Positions 47,891 through 64,000 of a DNA stretch of 64,000 bases are shown here, piece after piece. The stretch comes from Metridium senile. Lineage: Eukaryota; Cnidaria; Anthozoa; Actiniaria; Metridiidae. The DNA lies in NCBI GenBank assembly GCA_949775045.1, contig OX459100.1, positions 17,502,241 to 17,566,240 of the forward strand. The letters are read 5' to 3'. The notes beneath the pieces were generated by a model that was given only the letters and a program-made list of their open reading frames with translations, did not search any database and was not told where the DNA came from. The position numbers were made by a program, and so were the translations under genes. The stretch's first letter is position 1. The number at the start of each line of letters is the position of its first letter.

Positions 47891-49157
47891 CAGGGAAAGG
47901 AAAGTCTACTTACATGACTCCTATTGGTGGTTCCATTTTTTTTTTTTCACGGATATGTATAGATAGAAGAACAGGTGAACCACTAACTAAACATTTTCTA
48001 TTATGCAAAATATTATAACTAATATTTTATTTTATTAAATCATGACCCCAGTCATCTTGAAAAATACACCTGACAGCCCTCCCCCCCCCCCCCCCCATGA
48101 TTCACCCCCTCCTTTCATAAATAATGAAAGGTCCCATAGTAACAAGTTTTAACAATTATTACCTTTTGTCCATCAAAGCAGGCTGTAACAGCGGTTGTTG
48201 TTTTTGAAACATTTTTGGATAGTGCTTCATAAATTCTCCATGAGCCTCAGGGGTGGAGGGTTTGAGTCTACATGAACAATAAAAAATAATTTATATTGTG
48301 TTATGATGATGATAAAAAATGATGACAATGTAAACATAGTTGAGTCCCCCTTGACTTACTATGTATCCAGTACCCCTAACATAATGTAGTACTTATATTT
48401 TTCATTGCACTTTTCAACTATCATAATATATAGGATAATAATTATAGTGACTACTATTATTATTGTTATTATGATAATGAAGGTTATGACCATATTAGGA
48501 TGATGGTATCCAGTGTGATAAGGGTGACAATGATGGTGATGATTAATTATATGGCAATAGTGATGCTGATTATTATTATGATAGTGATGATAGTAATGGT
48601 GATGCTGATGATTGTCAGTAGTATAAATTCTTGTCAATCATTGCAATGATGATGATTATTATTATGGTGCTATTGACTACATATAAGTTAATTAGTAAGT
48701 AAAATTGACACAGCTTTTTACCAATATAATATTGTGTATTATTAAAATAATTGATATTTAAAAGTAAAAACACACATTTTTGTAGTCCTATAAATAGTAA
48801 AAATTAACAAGTTCATGAAAAACACGAATATATAATTTTGTTTCACGAAATGAAGGTTGCTAAAATTAGAACAGCTGGAACAAGCTAGTGGAACGGCTGT
48901 ATTGCCATTTTACTTTACCTCTCTCCTAGTCCATCAATACCACACAGCATTTTAAGACAGTCATAGTTTATCAGTGGTTTTCCTACAAGACGTGGTACTA
49001 GAAGCCAAAAAACAAATCCATTAATTGATATGATAAACGATAATAGCTTAACTACCATGCCATAATACTTACACAAATGACGATTATTCCGTCCTTCTTC
49101 GCCAAATTTTGCTACCCAAGGTGTTACTACATCTCTGTATCTCTCAATTCCAGCCAT
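39308..49157 (-). CDS. CNBD1: CNBD1 homologue, cyclic nucleotide-binding domain protein
   Basis: Fifteen exons on the minus strand: 49073-49157, 48919-48997, 48163-48267, 47460-47518, 46443-46602, 45464-45612, 44075-44223, 43006-43067, 42305-42380, 41755-41887, 41488-41597, 40830-40980, 39604-39671, 39471-39530 and 39308-39400. They join in frame to 512 aa. Matches to human CNBD1, from memory, include HGEFMKHYPKMF, a helical region LPEISDQIEPRVLKELC, LHMILKGSVIPQT, WPRLSLKKVSGLIKWRRF, IGFIKSGVCLLRR and RLGPGDSFGETTVL. The cNMP-binding phosphate cassette keeps GE but has MPCAVV where active domains have PRA, so nucleotide binding is doubtful. The last three exons encode an extra helical tail. 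It is head-to-head with TTC5. Human CNBD1 function is little known. Confidence 0.9.
39838..40075. mobile_element. inverted-repeat retro-like element (copy 1) in CNBD1 intron 12
   Basis: It starts AAATGGAAACTAGCGAGTAA. At 39919-40073 a large palindrome begins AGGTAATAGAATGAAATTTG, with CGAAGGGCTAAAGCTCGAAA at its centre in both orientations. The half-element at 41968-42120 has the same left end and core. Confidence 0.65.
40085..40770. repeat. GAT-rich minisatellite in CNBD1 intron 12
   Basis: Units of about 99-107 bp carry AATGATGAATGACGGTGATG (near 40300, 40398, 40505, 40604 and 40706) separated by GAT triplets. The plus strand gives an Asp-rich ORF and the minus strand an Ile/His-rich one. 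Both are products of the repeat, antisense to or inside an intron. Confidence 0.85.
41093..41378. mobile_element. MITE family C, copy 3 in CNBD1 intron 11
   Basis: Full-length relative of the copies at 8371, 27506 and 43211, with CCACACTCTAAAGACTGCAA on the left and CTTCAGAGTGTGGACTGTAG on the right. Confidence 0.85.
41968..42120. mobile_element. retro-like element (copy 2) with hammerhead-like core
   Basis: It begins AAATGGAAACTAGCGAGTAA and GGTAATAAAATGAAATTTG like the copy at 39838. On the minus strand 42113-42074 reads TTTACT, CTGACGA, AGGGGTAAAGCTC, GAAA, CGTC, AGTAAA. It lies in CNBD1 intron 9. Confidence 0.65.
42585..42940. repeat. two short tandem repeats in CNBD1 intron 8
   Basis: ACTGACAACTGA occurs four or five times with 20-35-bp spacing at 42588-42690. 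At 42802-42935 a 39-bp unit with CAGCAACTTGCAACACCATT is present in three close copies plus a partial. 39 is a multiple of three, so the frame stays open, but no gene is implied. Confidence 0.8.
43125..43560. mobile_element. outer repeat interrupted by MITE family C copy 4
   Basis: ACACAGGGGCGTAGCGTCTA on the left and TACGCTATGAGGGG on the right, both next to GCGTACTTG-like sequence, look like the ends of one element that was split by the family C copy at 43211-43493. It lies in CNBD1 intron 7. Confidence 0.45.
43211..43493. mobile_element. MITE family C, copy 4
   Basis: It begins CGCCTATTTCAAAATTCG and ends CGATTTTTGAAATAGGTG, with CTACAGTCCACACACTGAAC and TTCAGAGTGTGGACTGTGG in the arms. 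Confidence 0.8.
43800..43980 (-). mobile_element. tRNA-derived SINE fragment
   Basis: On the minus strand AGGAGCAAGGATGGCACAGT is followed by GAGTTCGATTCTCAG, a pol III B-box-like motif. The remaining body runs down to about 43800. It is a different SINE family from that at 54150. Confidence 0.45.
44740..45460. repeat. long ATC/CAC microsatellite in CNBD1 intron 6
   Basis: About 720 bp of imperfect ATC, ACC and ATT triplets, with a higher-order unit CATCATAATCAGTACCCC near 45260-45340. It begins directly at the intron side of the exon 6 donor (45463). Long low-complexity ORFs on both strands arise from the repeat. Confidence 0.85.
46200..46415 (-). mobile_element. tRNA-Glu-derived SINE in CNBD1 intron 5
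   Basis: On the minus strand the head reads GGCCTACCGGTGAGAGCGCT, then GGCCTTTCACCACTGTGACC and GGTTTGATTCCCGG (B box). The body with CTCATGCCATGAGGGCTTTT matches the SINE at 54150-54420. Confidence 0.75.
46706..46928. mobile_element. inverted-repeat element (family D, copy 1)
   Basis: The ends are CCTACTTGCAGTAAGGTTGT and ACAACCTTATTGCAAGTAGG. The interior has AATTAAAAGACAAAAGA and CTTCTTTTGTCTTTTAAT arms. A related copy is at 57192-57366. Confidence 0.75.
46934..47085. mobile_element. inverted-repeat element with degenerate hammerhead-like core
   Basis: The ends are GAATGTTATCTGTTTGTCTC and GAGACAAATGAATAACATTC. Inside, CTGATGAAGACTTACAGTAG then CAGTCAAAACATC resembles a hammerhead core with GAAA changed to AAAA. 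Confidence 0.55.
47780..48095. repeat. poly-G and poly-C tracts in CNBD1 intron 3
   Basis: A run of about 37 C is at 47851-47887, with G-rich GGGGGTGGGGGGGGGGGAG at about 47771-47790 and a second run of C at 48081-48096. The flanks share TTTATGAAAGG in inverted orientation. It may be the arms of a foldback element, and length is likely to be unreliable in assemblies. Confidence 0.6.
48300..48660. repeat. GAT/ATT microsatellite in CNBD1 intron 2
   Basis: Imperfect GATGATG, TTATTATG and GGTGATGATTA triplets. It has no coding meaning. Confidence 0.7.
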
Positions 49158-49432
49158 TTTTATTCACTGAAATTATTACCTATCTAAATTATATTGAAGT
49201 TTAACTTGCAATATCAACATTGTGCTAATGGTTTTTATACTTAGGAATATGTGCCCGCGTTACCGTTACCATAACAACCTACGAGGGATTATACTTTCAC
49301 CGCGCGGGTTTCCTTTGTTCTTTTTTTTTTCAAGATGGCGGCCGGAGTTGTAGTTTTTAGTTGACAACAAGAAACGTCTTTTTTCTGGCATGCAAAGGAT
49401 CTAGTGCGCAATTTGTGACAGAAAGATAAGAC
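49158..49432. promoter_or_regulatory. bidirectional promoter of CNBD1 and TTC5
   Basis: 275 bp separate the start codons. AAGATGGCGGC at 49332-49342 is a consensus YY1 site in the orientation and distance (about 100 bp upstream of the TTC5 ATG) typical of TATA-less promoters. It may lie in the TTC5 5' UTR. No TATA box is seen. Confidence 0.65.
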
Positions 49433-52400
49433 ATGGAAGACGAAGAAAAGCCTCCGATGGATGATGTGAGCATAGCCGAAGCAGAGGTAGGGTTGAGGAA
49501 TAAATTTGTGCATAAAATTTTTGTTTTGAAATTAATTTTTTTCCGCTGAGTCTTTTGTTTTCGGTTGTTCTTTTTAATATCTATTTATTTCCTCTAATAT
49601 TTTCTTTTAGTTTTAAAATGAATTAAATACTCTTTGAGAATTTTTTTTCAAACAGAGTAGAATAGTTTACTCAACTTAAAACTGTCATTCTACACAAAAT
49701 TTATTTTTTTGTCTTTTTCAATGATTGACTATCTTTTATTTAATTCATCATTTTTTCATTACTCTGTCACCTAATATATGGCTAGTTTTCCTAAAACGTA
49801 AAAACAATAACTTGTCTTTAACATGCTTTAATTTGATTACACTCCATCTACAACCATTAATTCCCATCAAGGCTTTTCCATGAGATTGCCTCCACAAAAA
49901 ATTATAACAATTCTAGACACAATCATGCATTTATAATCATCTTCATCAACATAAGCTACCTAGAGCTCTTTTTACGAGGTACACTCCTCACACATGAGGG
50001 AGGCTGAGGGATTAAAAGAGAAGTAGCATAAACCTTTTTGCCAAAGAGACAGCTGTCAAACAACCTCAGCTAACATAATAGTGATCTACTTTGCAGCAAA
50101 ATGTTCAAGAGCTCTACAACTTCAGAGATACTTATTTTGAAACTCATGGCATTGAAAAAGCTTGCGATAAAAACAATGAAGTTGAAGTCAAACTTAAAGA
50201 CATCCTTTGTATTCTCGACTATATCCAAGCATCGCCAGAAGACACAGCAAAATGTCTCTACCTCAGAGGCAAGGCTTTGAATGTTAAGCCAGACTTTGAC
50301 CAGGCAGCACAGGATGCACTCTCGAAGGCTGTCAAGCTGGTGCCTAAGATGGTAGAAGCATGGAATGCATTGGGAGAGTGTTTTTGGAAGAAAGGAGACA
50401 TGGCTGCTGCCAAAAACTGCTTTACTGGTGCAATTGGCCATGTAAGTGGATGTTTAGAATCAAAGATGAATTTTTTCCACTAGATACATGTAGTGATGTA
50501 TTTTGTTATGATTTTGCCAACCAACCATTGTTATTAGGTAAAAGAGAATTAAAATATTTATTGTGGGAATTAATGGCTGGCAAATTAGCATCACAATATA
50601 CCAACACTTGTAAACACTACACTCACATATTGATTTTCAACAAAATCTTCATATGAATTAGAAATGTCGCTAGAACCAAAATTATCATCATCAACTTCTC
50701 CTAACAATACAATTTTTGCTAAGTAAAATATGATCATATAAACATCATTATTATATATTATTTTTTTAGTCCAGAAATAAAGAATCACTTAGAAACCTCT
50801 CAATGGTTCTACGTCAGCTTGGTGGAGGTGAGGAGTTTATTGAAGCAAGTACATATAAAAAATATATATATAGCGAACCCAAGTAGGTTGGCGGTTTTGA
50901 AATATACTTAAATATAAGTAATTTTAATGTGACATATATGTGTAAATATCATCATTTTTTATGCTACATAGTTATAAAGTTGCAAGTTGATTTGAGTAGC
51001 TACAACATTGAAGGAGAAACAAAGTGTATCCAGAATATTATCAAAAGACATGATAAAACTAGTTTCTATGTTCAATTTATACTGGTCATGTTACAGAATA
51101 TACTTTACAACAATATAATAATATATATACATATTTATATGTGTGTGAAACTGTGTGTATTATATTAATTAAAATAACTTGCATCAATTCAATGTCATGC
51201 AGATACCTCTGAAAAGGGTGACAATATCCAGCGTAGTGTATCAATGGCAAAAGAATCTGTGTCACTGGATATATCTGATGGCAAGTCATGGTGTAAGTTG
51301 ATAATTCTATTGAATATACTCTGTATTCTTATATTTTGTGTGTGAGCTTCGAGGGTTCTTGCTCAAAGGTCAATTATGAAATGTGACTGCATTTATTATA
51401 GAGCACGTGGGAATTTTAAGAAGACAAGATAAGTGTTAGGAGAAGCAAGACTCAGAGTGCTTCAATCTTGAGTCTTCTTAAAATTCCCAAGTGCTCTGAT
51501 CTATAACTTGATAGAGCACTGCTGCCGAGTTTTCTATTTCTTTTATAAAATATGCAGTAGTTAAAATCAAACAAATCAATGCTCCATGCACTGTTGAGTT
51601 ATAGAGAATGCTTCTCAGCCAACCAGAGCATGTGATTTAAATCAAATATTTAATATTGATTAAGTGATTCATAATGTTTGTTTGTAGATATCCTTGGTAA
51701 TGCCTACCTGTCACAGTTCTTCACTAGTACACAATCACCACAAGTTTTAAAACAATGCATGTCGGCATACAGTCAGGCAGTAAGTGAAAATAGAGATATT
51801 AAAGAATATTGACCAGTATAGCAAATAGACCTCTTTATCTTTCTTGTTTGTTGTCCCATTTCAGATCATGTGATGCAACGTACCCTTGGGAATTGTTTCT
51901 TTCACATATGTAAATGATATAAAACTTTCATCATAAAAGAACAATTGTCAAGGGAATGACAAGTGTTCTGAAATGGGCAATTTGCATACAGAGGTAATTA
52001 TAGAGAGGTATATTGTTGACTAAGGATGTGATGTATTTTCCAGGAAAAAGATCCCAGGATGGCCAGCAATCCAGACCTGCATTTTAACAGAGCAATGGTG
52101 TGTAAAATGGACCAAATTATTAAGCATTAAATTATACAAAATGGTGACTGCTACTTTTATGCACAATTGTTTGCTGCTAAACAAGTTTTCACATAGTTTA
52201 CCTTATTTAGAATAACCGGACAGCTTCTCATGGATATGTGACAATTTAATACAAAATCTTGTGCAAAAATAAAATGCAATTACATTAACAGTGGAGACAT
52301 ACCTTTGTGCTTCATGCTGTAATGGACTTATCTGATTCAGGGTTTTCATGAAGATTTGTAATAATTGTTCAATTGCTATATTAACATTACTGATTCAGGA

Positions 52401-55140
52401 TTTTCATAACATTTGATTGTACCGTTGCTTCACACTGTAATGGAGTACTGATTCAGGGGTTTCATGCATGATATTGAGGCGAATGTGGTACTATTGATGT
52501 AATGGACTTTACTGATTCAGGGTTTTCCTGATATTGAGGCCTATGTTGTTGTACCATCATCCAAATCTAATGCAATTCTTGTCTGTCTGTCAAGGCCTAC
52601 AAATACCAAGAGGAGTATGAGAAATGCATTCAAGACTTCAAGAAAGCATTCATGTTTGATCCTGATTTCACAGAGTGTGTGGAACAAAAGAAGAAATTAC
52701 TGGTTTATCTCTCACATACAATAGACCTTGTCAGAGGAAAGGTTGGTATATTGTGAGCATTAATGTATAATTATTGCACATCAATTGTTCAAAAAGAACA
52801 TCTCAAATCTTTTAGCCAGACACAAGTGTCCTACTAATTGAAGAGACTCAGACTCACTACCCCTAAATTAAATATTTTAGCACACAACTCTACTCACAGA
52901 AAAAATGGATAACCTAATACCTTGTGGCATTGGAGAGACAACTCCCATATAATCCATTCAGATCTTAGTCTCTAACCTGGACCACATTGGTGAGAGAGAC
53001 ATGATAAACCATTAGGTTACCCATCACTTGTGCATGCACAAATTAAAATACATGTACAGGTGGAATTTACAGTCAAGGCTTGACACGTGCACTCAGATTA
53101 TATATTATTCATTTCATTAATGAACTTGTGAAAACAAAATTGAATTAAATTGATGAACAGATTTGATTTAATTAAATATTATTTATGATGTCAACTCAAT
53201 ATTGTTGACATACTGGGCTTTTATAGATTCCATATTTTAACACAATGCAGTACATTTGTTGGTTACCTTGGTTGCATTAGACCCTTCACACGAGACCAGA
53301 GCAACAGTTGAATACAGTCTATTGTTTACTGACAATATTTTTGTGTAATCTTCACACAGGGTAAACTCAAGCCAAAGAGGCTTCAATCACTGGTCCAGTC
53401 TTTAGGTGAATCTGAGCTGGGGCCATACGCTGGAGGTGGGTACACAAGTCCTAAGGGTGTGACGGTCAAGTTAGAACATGTGTCCGTCTCACAGTTGGTG
53501 TGTGGTATGAATGATGGCAAGGTTGTCATGGGTCGTATGGTTGGATCTGTACCTATGGATGACCCATTACCATAGTGAGTATATTGGCCATGGATAGACC
53601 AGTTATCATTGCACAGTATTAGCTTTGACTGTCAGTAAACTAGTCAATGTCAGGTTGATGCAACCTTGGGGTTAAGCTTGAGCTGTTTTGACTGTGATAT
53701 AAATCAAAGTTCAACTTATTAAATAATATGTTTGTGTATTTTGCCTGTATCTTGCTATGCTAGACAGCTGGCAAGGTGTATACATTTGACAGTGTACAAT
53801 ATGAATGTCAATGCTGGCTTTATGAGCCATTTAGACAGTAATATAAATCTAAGTTCACATTGATAATATGTTTGTGTATTTATCTGTATCTAGTACCTTT
53901 GCTATGGTAGACAGTCAAGGTGTATGTATCCCTGTGACAGTATACAATATGAATGTCACTACAGGCTTTATGGTGGGTGATTCTGTAGCTATTCCTGAAC
54001 CATTCCTACAACAAACAGATTTCACTGAAGATAATAAGGTAACTACAAAAAAAAACATAGTATATATTAGACTCATTAAATAATGGTGGTTATGCTTAGT
54101 TTTCTCACTTGACATGGATTTTATTCTATTCGACATTATTTGGTGGGTGGCATGGGTAGCCTAGCGGTTAAATCGCTGGCCTCTCACCGCTGTGGTCCAG
54201 GTTCGAGTCCCAGCTCGGGCATGGATTATATGTGAGTTGAGTTTGTTTTATGTGTTCTTCTCTCCTATGCCACGAGGGTTTTTCTCCGGGTTATCCGGTT
54301 TTCCTCCCTCCACAAAAATGAACATGTGAGCTGCGTTGTGTGCAAAATAATTAACGTAGAGGTAGTGAGTGTGTGTCTCCCCAATTAGCCACTGGCTAAA
54401 TACATTGAGACGTTGAAAAAGTGATTTATTTATTTTATTTATTTTATCAAATTCACGAGGTACAAATTGCATGATATATCAAGAACTGAAAACAAAGTGT
54501 TCTAGCATTTATTAGAAAGGTCAATAGATTTTGCGACAGTGGTCACCCAATATGGTCCCCCTATATGTACATGTACATACTGGGATAGTTGTTATCTAAT
54601 GCCCCGGTCAAACGGTAATGATAGTTCATGATAGTTCCAACTATCATGTGCGTTTGACCACCAACTATCATGGACTATCATTATAGAGTTTGAACATGTT
54701 CAAATTTCACATGATAGTTTTTGTTGTTTGACCGCACAAATGATAGTAGATAATAGTTGAGACACCTTCAACTATCATCAACTATCATAGCCATTTGACT
54801 ACCGCTTAATGGTAACTATTTGTTTTGAGATAATACTAAGGCATGGTAACCCAGTTAACTTGGATTGCTGTCATGGTTACATACAATATCAAATTATATG
54901 GTTGTCATAGTTACCTATTATACTGATGCAGTTGCCATGGGTACCTATTTGGAGAGTTGTCATTGTGTGCTGCAATATTTTAAAAAGTGCTTTTCTTACA
55001 ATCTGTTATCTGTATTTCAGACATACAAGATTGATTCCATACGTGTGGACAGTCCAGTTGTTCTTGTTGTTAACAAGAAAAAACTTGGCAAAGCGCAACT
55101 TGCCCCATCTGTTCTGTCAGTGACCGCAAAGAATCAATGA
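49433..55140 (+). CDS. TTC5: TTC5 / Strap, tetratricopeptide repeat protein 5
   Basis: Ten exons, 49433-49486, 50097-50441, 50770-50827, 51203-51292, 51688-51779, 52044-52097, 52595-52741, 53360-53574, 53894-54038 and 55021-55140, join in frame to 439 aa (human 440). The TPR array includes AKCLYLRGKALNVKPDFDQA and VEAWNALGECFWKKGD; SRNKESLRNLSMVLRQLGG and ASNPDLHFNRA are family signatures. The C-terminal OB-fold has MVDSQG and GDSVAIPEP and ends VLVVNKKK. From family knowledge TTC5 is a p300/JMY cofactor in the p53 stress response and recognises the tubulin N-terminus during autoregulated tubulin mRNA decay. The promoter is shared with CNBD1. The introns hold a SINE and several MITEs. Confidence 0.97.
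51397..51556. mobile_element. short inverted-repeat element (family A, copy 2) in TTC5 intron 4
   Basis: Arms TAGAGCACGTGGGAATTTTA and TAAAATTCCCAAGTGCTCT, followed by TGATAGAGCACTGCTGCCGA, as in the element at 37-215. Confidence 0.7.
51838..52012. mobile_element. short inverted-repeat element (family B, copy 2) in TTC5 intron 5
   Basis: The left end has TCCCATTTCAGATCATGTG and the right end TTCTGAAATGGGCAATTTGC, flanked by GACCTCTTTAT and ATAGAGAGGT. The sister is at 729-882. Confidence 0.75.
52300..52545. repeat. imperfect tandem repeat in TTC5 intron 6
   Basis: ACTGATTCAGGGTTTTCATGA recurs about every 60-80 bp (near 52337, 52389, 52447 and 52509), often with TGTAATGGACTT before it. Confidence 0.7.
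52800..53035 (-). mobile_element. degenerate tRNA-derived SINE in TTC5 intron 7
   Basis: On the minus strand GGTAACCTAATGGTTTATCA, CTCTCACCAATGTGGTCCAG, then CATAAGGTATTAGGTTATCC-like body and ACTCAGACTCACTACCCC-region tail in inverse order match the SINE at 54150, with decay. Confidence 0.5.
54150..54425 (+). mobile_element. tRNA-Glu-derived SINE in TTC5 intron 9
   Basis: The head reads GGTAGCCTAGCGGTTAAATC (A box region), GGCCTCTCACCGCTGTGGTC and GGTTCGAGTCCCAG (intact B box). CTCTCACCGC matches the anticodon arm of tRNA-Glu(CTC). The body contains CCACGAGGGTTTTTCTCCGG and TCTCCCCAATTAGCC. Related or partial copies are at 12096, 46200, 52800, 57800 and 60780; the tail is also found at 13430-13530. 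Confidence 0.8.
54601..54808. mobile_element. word-filled element in TTC5 intron 9
   Basis: The left end is GCCCCGGTCAAACGGTAATG and the right end GCCATTTGACTACCGCTTAA. The body consists largely of ACTATCAT/ATGATAGT words, ten or more copies in both orientations. Confidence 0.7.
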
Positions 55141-55657
55141 ACAACGACAGACAGTGGATCCCAGCAGAAGATTGGTTGCCTAGTACTGTAATCTGATGCT
55201 AAAAACAAAGCAATCTATTTTTGGTTTCCATATGACGTCTTCTTACTCGTCATATATTTTCAAATTTGAAACCAAAAATATTGTTTTCAAAAGTTTAAGT
55301 TTAGTGTTCATGCATGAAGTGTGTTTACTGTGAAAAACAAAAACAATCAAATACATTCATAGAGATAAAGAATGATTGGATTTAGAAACATTCTGAGCAT
55401 CAGATTGGAATTGACAGTTGGGACAGTTTGGATTTTTTCTGAGTTGCAATTGTTTCCTCATCTTTATCTTTCTATTTATTTATTTATAAATCTATAATGA
55501 TTTTTCCACACAAATTTTCTCTACTAGTCAGCTATTTCACAGAGTTTGAAAAAGGTTTTACGGCAGCCTTTTATCTCAAAAGACCATGATGGTATGTGTC
55601 CCAACTCATGGTCGAAGTTCAATTTGCACTGGAACAATGTTGCTATATGCGTATGTA

Positions 55658-55862
55658 AAGGCTCGGGCAAACGGCTTCAACATTTGCTTCAATATCCGTA
55701 CGATTTTGTTGAATGGCAATGTTGAAGCCGTTTGTCACCCCATTTCAACATTGTCATTGACAGCGTTTATCCCCTTACTTTCAACATTGTTCAATTGCAA
55801 CAACCATTCTACAGCATTCAACACATGTTGAAGCAAAGGTTGAAGCTGTTTGCCCAGGCCTT
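55658..55862. mobile_element. word-filled element downstream of TTC5
   Basis: The ends are AAGGCTCGGGCAAACGGCTT and GAAGCTGTTTGCCCAGGCCT. The body repeats TTCAACATTG and GTTGAA words in both orientations. Confidence 0.7.
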
Positions 55863-56276
55863 AACCTTATTTGAGGATGACAGTATTTTTAGCTTTAATA
55901 TTGAAGTAAATGCTTAAGGTCTACTGTAGGAAAAGAGATTTAAAATGTAAGTCAATGTACAAAAAAAGTGGTTAATGTTTATGTACAAAAACACTTTATA
56001 CTATGTACATGGTATAATACATTTATCATGTAAGATTTAAAATGAGATTTAAAATGTAAGTCAATGTACAAAAAAAAGTGGTTAATGTTTATGTACAAAA
56101 ACACTTTACACTATGTACATGGTATAATACATTTATCATATAATTATTATTATATGTCTAGTTATACAATGGTTTCAAGTTGAATAATGTGGGATACAAG
56201 TCACTTTTATTTTCAAGTGTTTGCCTGTATCACAAGGCTTTGGTTAGTCAGATATCCAAGGATTGCCAGTAGAAAT

Positions 56277-56515
56277 AGACTGCGAACAGTCCCTTCTTTT
56301 CCCTCCAGATTTCAAGGAAAATGAGAGAAAAGTGATAATTAAAAAACAACACGGATGAGCGGAGATTGGGGTTGAAAAGGGGGAGGAGCGATGGAAGAGG
56401 AAAACTTACTTTTCCTCAGCCCTCCTCCACAACTTGCTCCCAATTCCCGCTCGCTTGTTATACTTAAGTTAAAATTTTCTGATTCCAGAGGGAAAAGTAG
56501 GGACTGCTCGCAGTC
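56277..56515. mobile_element. MITE with AGACTGCGAACAGTCC end
   Basis: The left arm is AGACTGCGAACAGTCCCTTC and the right arm its near complement, GGGACTGCTCGCAGTCT. The interior contains a GGGGGAGGAGCG stretch. It is non-coding. Confidence 0.7.
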
Positions 56516-57191
56516 TACAGTAGAAACCATTGTACAACTAGTTAATCTCACACCAGAGTCAGTTGAATACCGCCGAATATATACAATGGCTGTACTGCTT
56601 TCTATGGTGTGGGATAAAATCAACATGATGGTGACCAATAAGCCTCTCATTCATGTGAAACCTCTATAGCATTTCAGTGTGAAAGTGAGGCTATATATTA
56701 ATCTTTTTAGTCTTAAACAATGATAACTTTGTTATAAATTGGTCACCATGTTTTGATTTATCATCTTTATGTTGTTTTTCTTTTGTACAAGTATTAGATG
56801 AGTCTGTTTTTTCAATAAATTATTTTTACCTTAATTATATTTGTCCAATTAATTAATATGACCACACTTGCTTATATGTAATCCTTTACACATGTTTTCA
56901 AAAGCATTGTCCAAAATGAAATAATATAAAACATTGTTGGAATTACAGCATTTTTCATAAGTTAGTAAGCCACTCCTGGCCTTCAAATGCCAACATGAAA
57001 AATGCTGTTTATGCGGCTGTCAATCAAAAGTCAGTTGGTAGCTTTGGTGGATTGACAGCAGTGAAACACACCTTTTATAAGATGTTGTCTGAACTTTGTT
57101 GCTGCATATAATAATTATTATGAATGGTGTTGTAATCATTATACAAGCAAAATGATAGTGTGCACCACATATTATCATGATGCACATGTAC

Positions 57192-57366
57192 ACCTAATTG
57201 CAAGAATGTTGTCACATGAAAAAAAAAACATTTTTAATTAGTAATCTAATAACAAAGGAATTAACAAAACAAATAGTTCAGTTTGAGTGAACTTCTTTTG
57301 TCTTTTAATTTATTCCTTTCCTACTAAACTCCAAAAGTCAGGACAACGCTCTTGCAATTAGGTGTT
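57192..57366. mobile_element. inverted-repeat element (family D, copy 2)
   Basis: The ends are CACCTAATTGCAAGAATGTT and CGCTCTTGCAATTAGGTG. The interior CTTCTTTTGTCTTTTAATT is shared with 46706-46928. Confidence 0.7.
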
Positions 57367-57576
57367 TATGTATTTTGGCATTATTAGTATTAAATGACTA
57401 ATATGATCTAAACTTCAATAAAAGGATGATCTTTAAACAAGTTTTAGCTATTACAATGCATTGATTTTGTGCCTTGTAGATTCCTCAATGTTTTACTAGC
57501 TTTGCCATCATTTTGAAAAACATTTCTGATAATATGTGTATATTTACTAAATAAATGTTGAACATATTTAAATGTG

Positions 57577-63709
<6,133 letters not shown>

Positions 63710-64000
63710 CTATATAACAAACAATATCAGAAACTCACAAGGCATTGGTTGAAACAAACAACCACCATACATTTCTTTTAGCCTGACTATACAGATACAG
63801 ATCTATACAGACACTCCCCCTTATATATCCAATATTTGGTCTATCTCCACCTCTGAATGCCACCAAATTTAGCAAGAATTTTGAAGCAGCCATCTTGATT
63901 GAGCTTCAAATGCCACATATGGTATCAAAACACATAATTTGCATATCTGAATATGTCGGACAAATTGGTGTTAATGGTGTTGTACTTTTTAACCTCTTAT

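Larger units (their letters stand above)
55141..57576. other. TTC5-CEP76 convergent intergenic region
   Basis: It contains a word-filled element (55658-55862), a ~117-bp tandem duplication (about 55925-56150), a MITE (56277-56515), a family D element (57192-57366) and a possible orphan exon ending at 56669 with AATAAA at 56814. The TTC5 3' UTR must end in the first part. No gene is recognised with confidence. Confidence 0.5.

Noticed and set aside
54156..54222. Functional tRNA-Glu gene
   Set aside because: The B box and anticodon arm are good, but the acceptor stem does not pair and the sequence continues into a SINE body with relatives elsewhere.

Overview
The window reads as nuclear DNA of an invertebrate animal, most probably a cnidarian. 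It is AT-rich. The genes have many short exons with GT-AG introns, the histone genes are replication-type, and there is a heavy load of short inverted-repeat transposons, tRNA-derived SINEs and Penelope-like retroelement sequence. The cnidarian placement is an inference from gene content and repeat style; no search was run.

Layout. 1-7000: short inverted-repeat elements, then a 6 kb array of ~727-bp satellite units, four forward and then five inverted. 7000-10486: intergenic DNA with nested mobile elements. 10487-14192 (-): SYS1, four exons, 155 aa. 14374-19098 (+): WRNIP1, six exons, 627 aa, sharing a 181-bp divergent promoter with SYS1. 20135-21391: a divergent pair of canonical histones H3 (-) and H4 (+), each with a 3' histone stem-loop. 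24821-27126 (-) and 34012-36668 (+): two SLC10A7-like transporter paralogues with the same three-exon structure, flanking a single-exon FAD oxidoreductase (28925-30184, -). 39308-49157 (-): a fifteen-exon homologue of CNBD1, 512 aa. 49433-55140 (+): TTC5/Strap, ten exons, 439 aa, in a 275-bp head-to-head arrangement with CNBD1. 57577-63709 (-): the C-terminal six exons of CEP76, whose 5' part lies beyond the window. A 5'-truncated Penelope-like element with reverse-transcriptase and GIY-YIG parts sits inside a CEP76 intron.

The genes are ordinary housekeeping, chromatin, Golgi and cilium/centrosome genes and do not form one pathway. SYS1/WRNIP1, H3/H4 and CNBD1/TTC5 are head-to-head pairs with short shared promoters. 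Exon frames were checked by hand: every multi-exon model joins in frame and ends at a stop, with lengths close to the human proteins as I remember them.

The unusual material lies in what the genes do not explain: tandem duplication of a 3' splice site plus partial exon in CEP76; SYS1 coding-tail copies in its own 3' flank; a 39-bp exact copy of oxidoreductase coding sequence patched into a distant intergenic repeat; a short transposon carrying a RecQ-like helicase fragment, nested in another element with a 9-bp target duplication; a group of elements that share terminal sequence but are filled with different reiterated short words; hammerhead-ribozyme-like cores in several unrelated elements; and paired E2F palindromes 21 bp apart.
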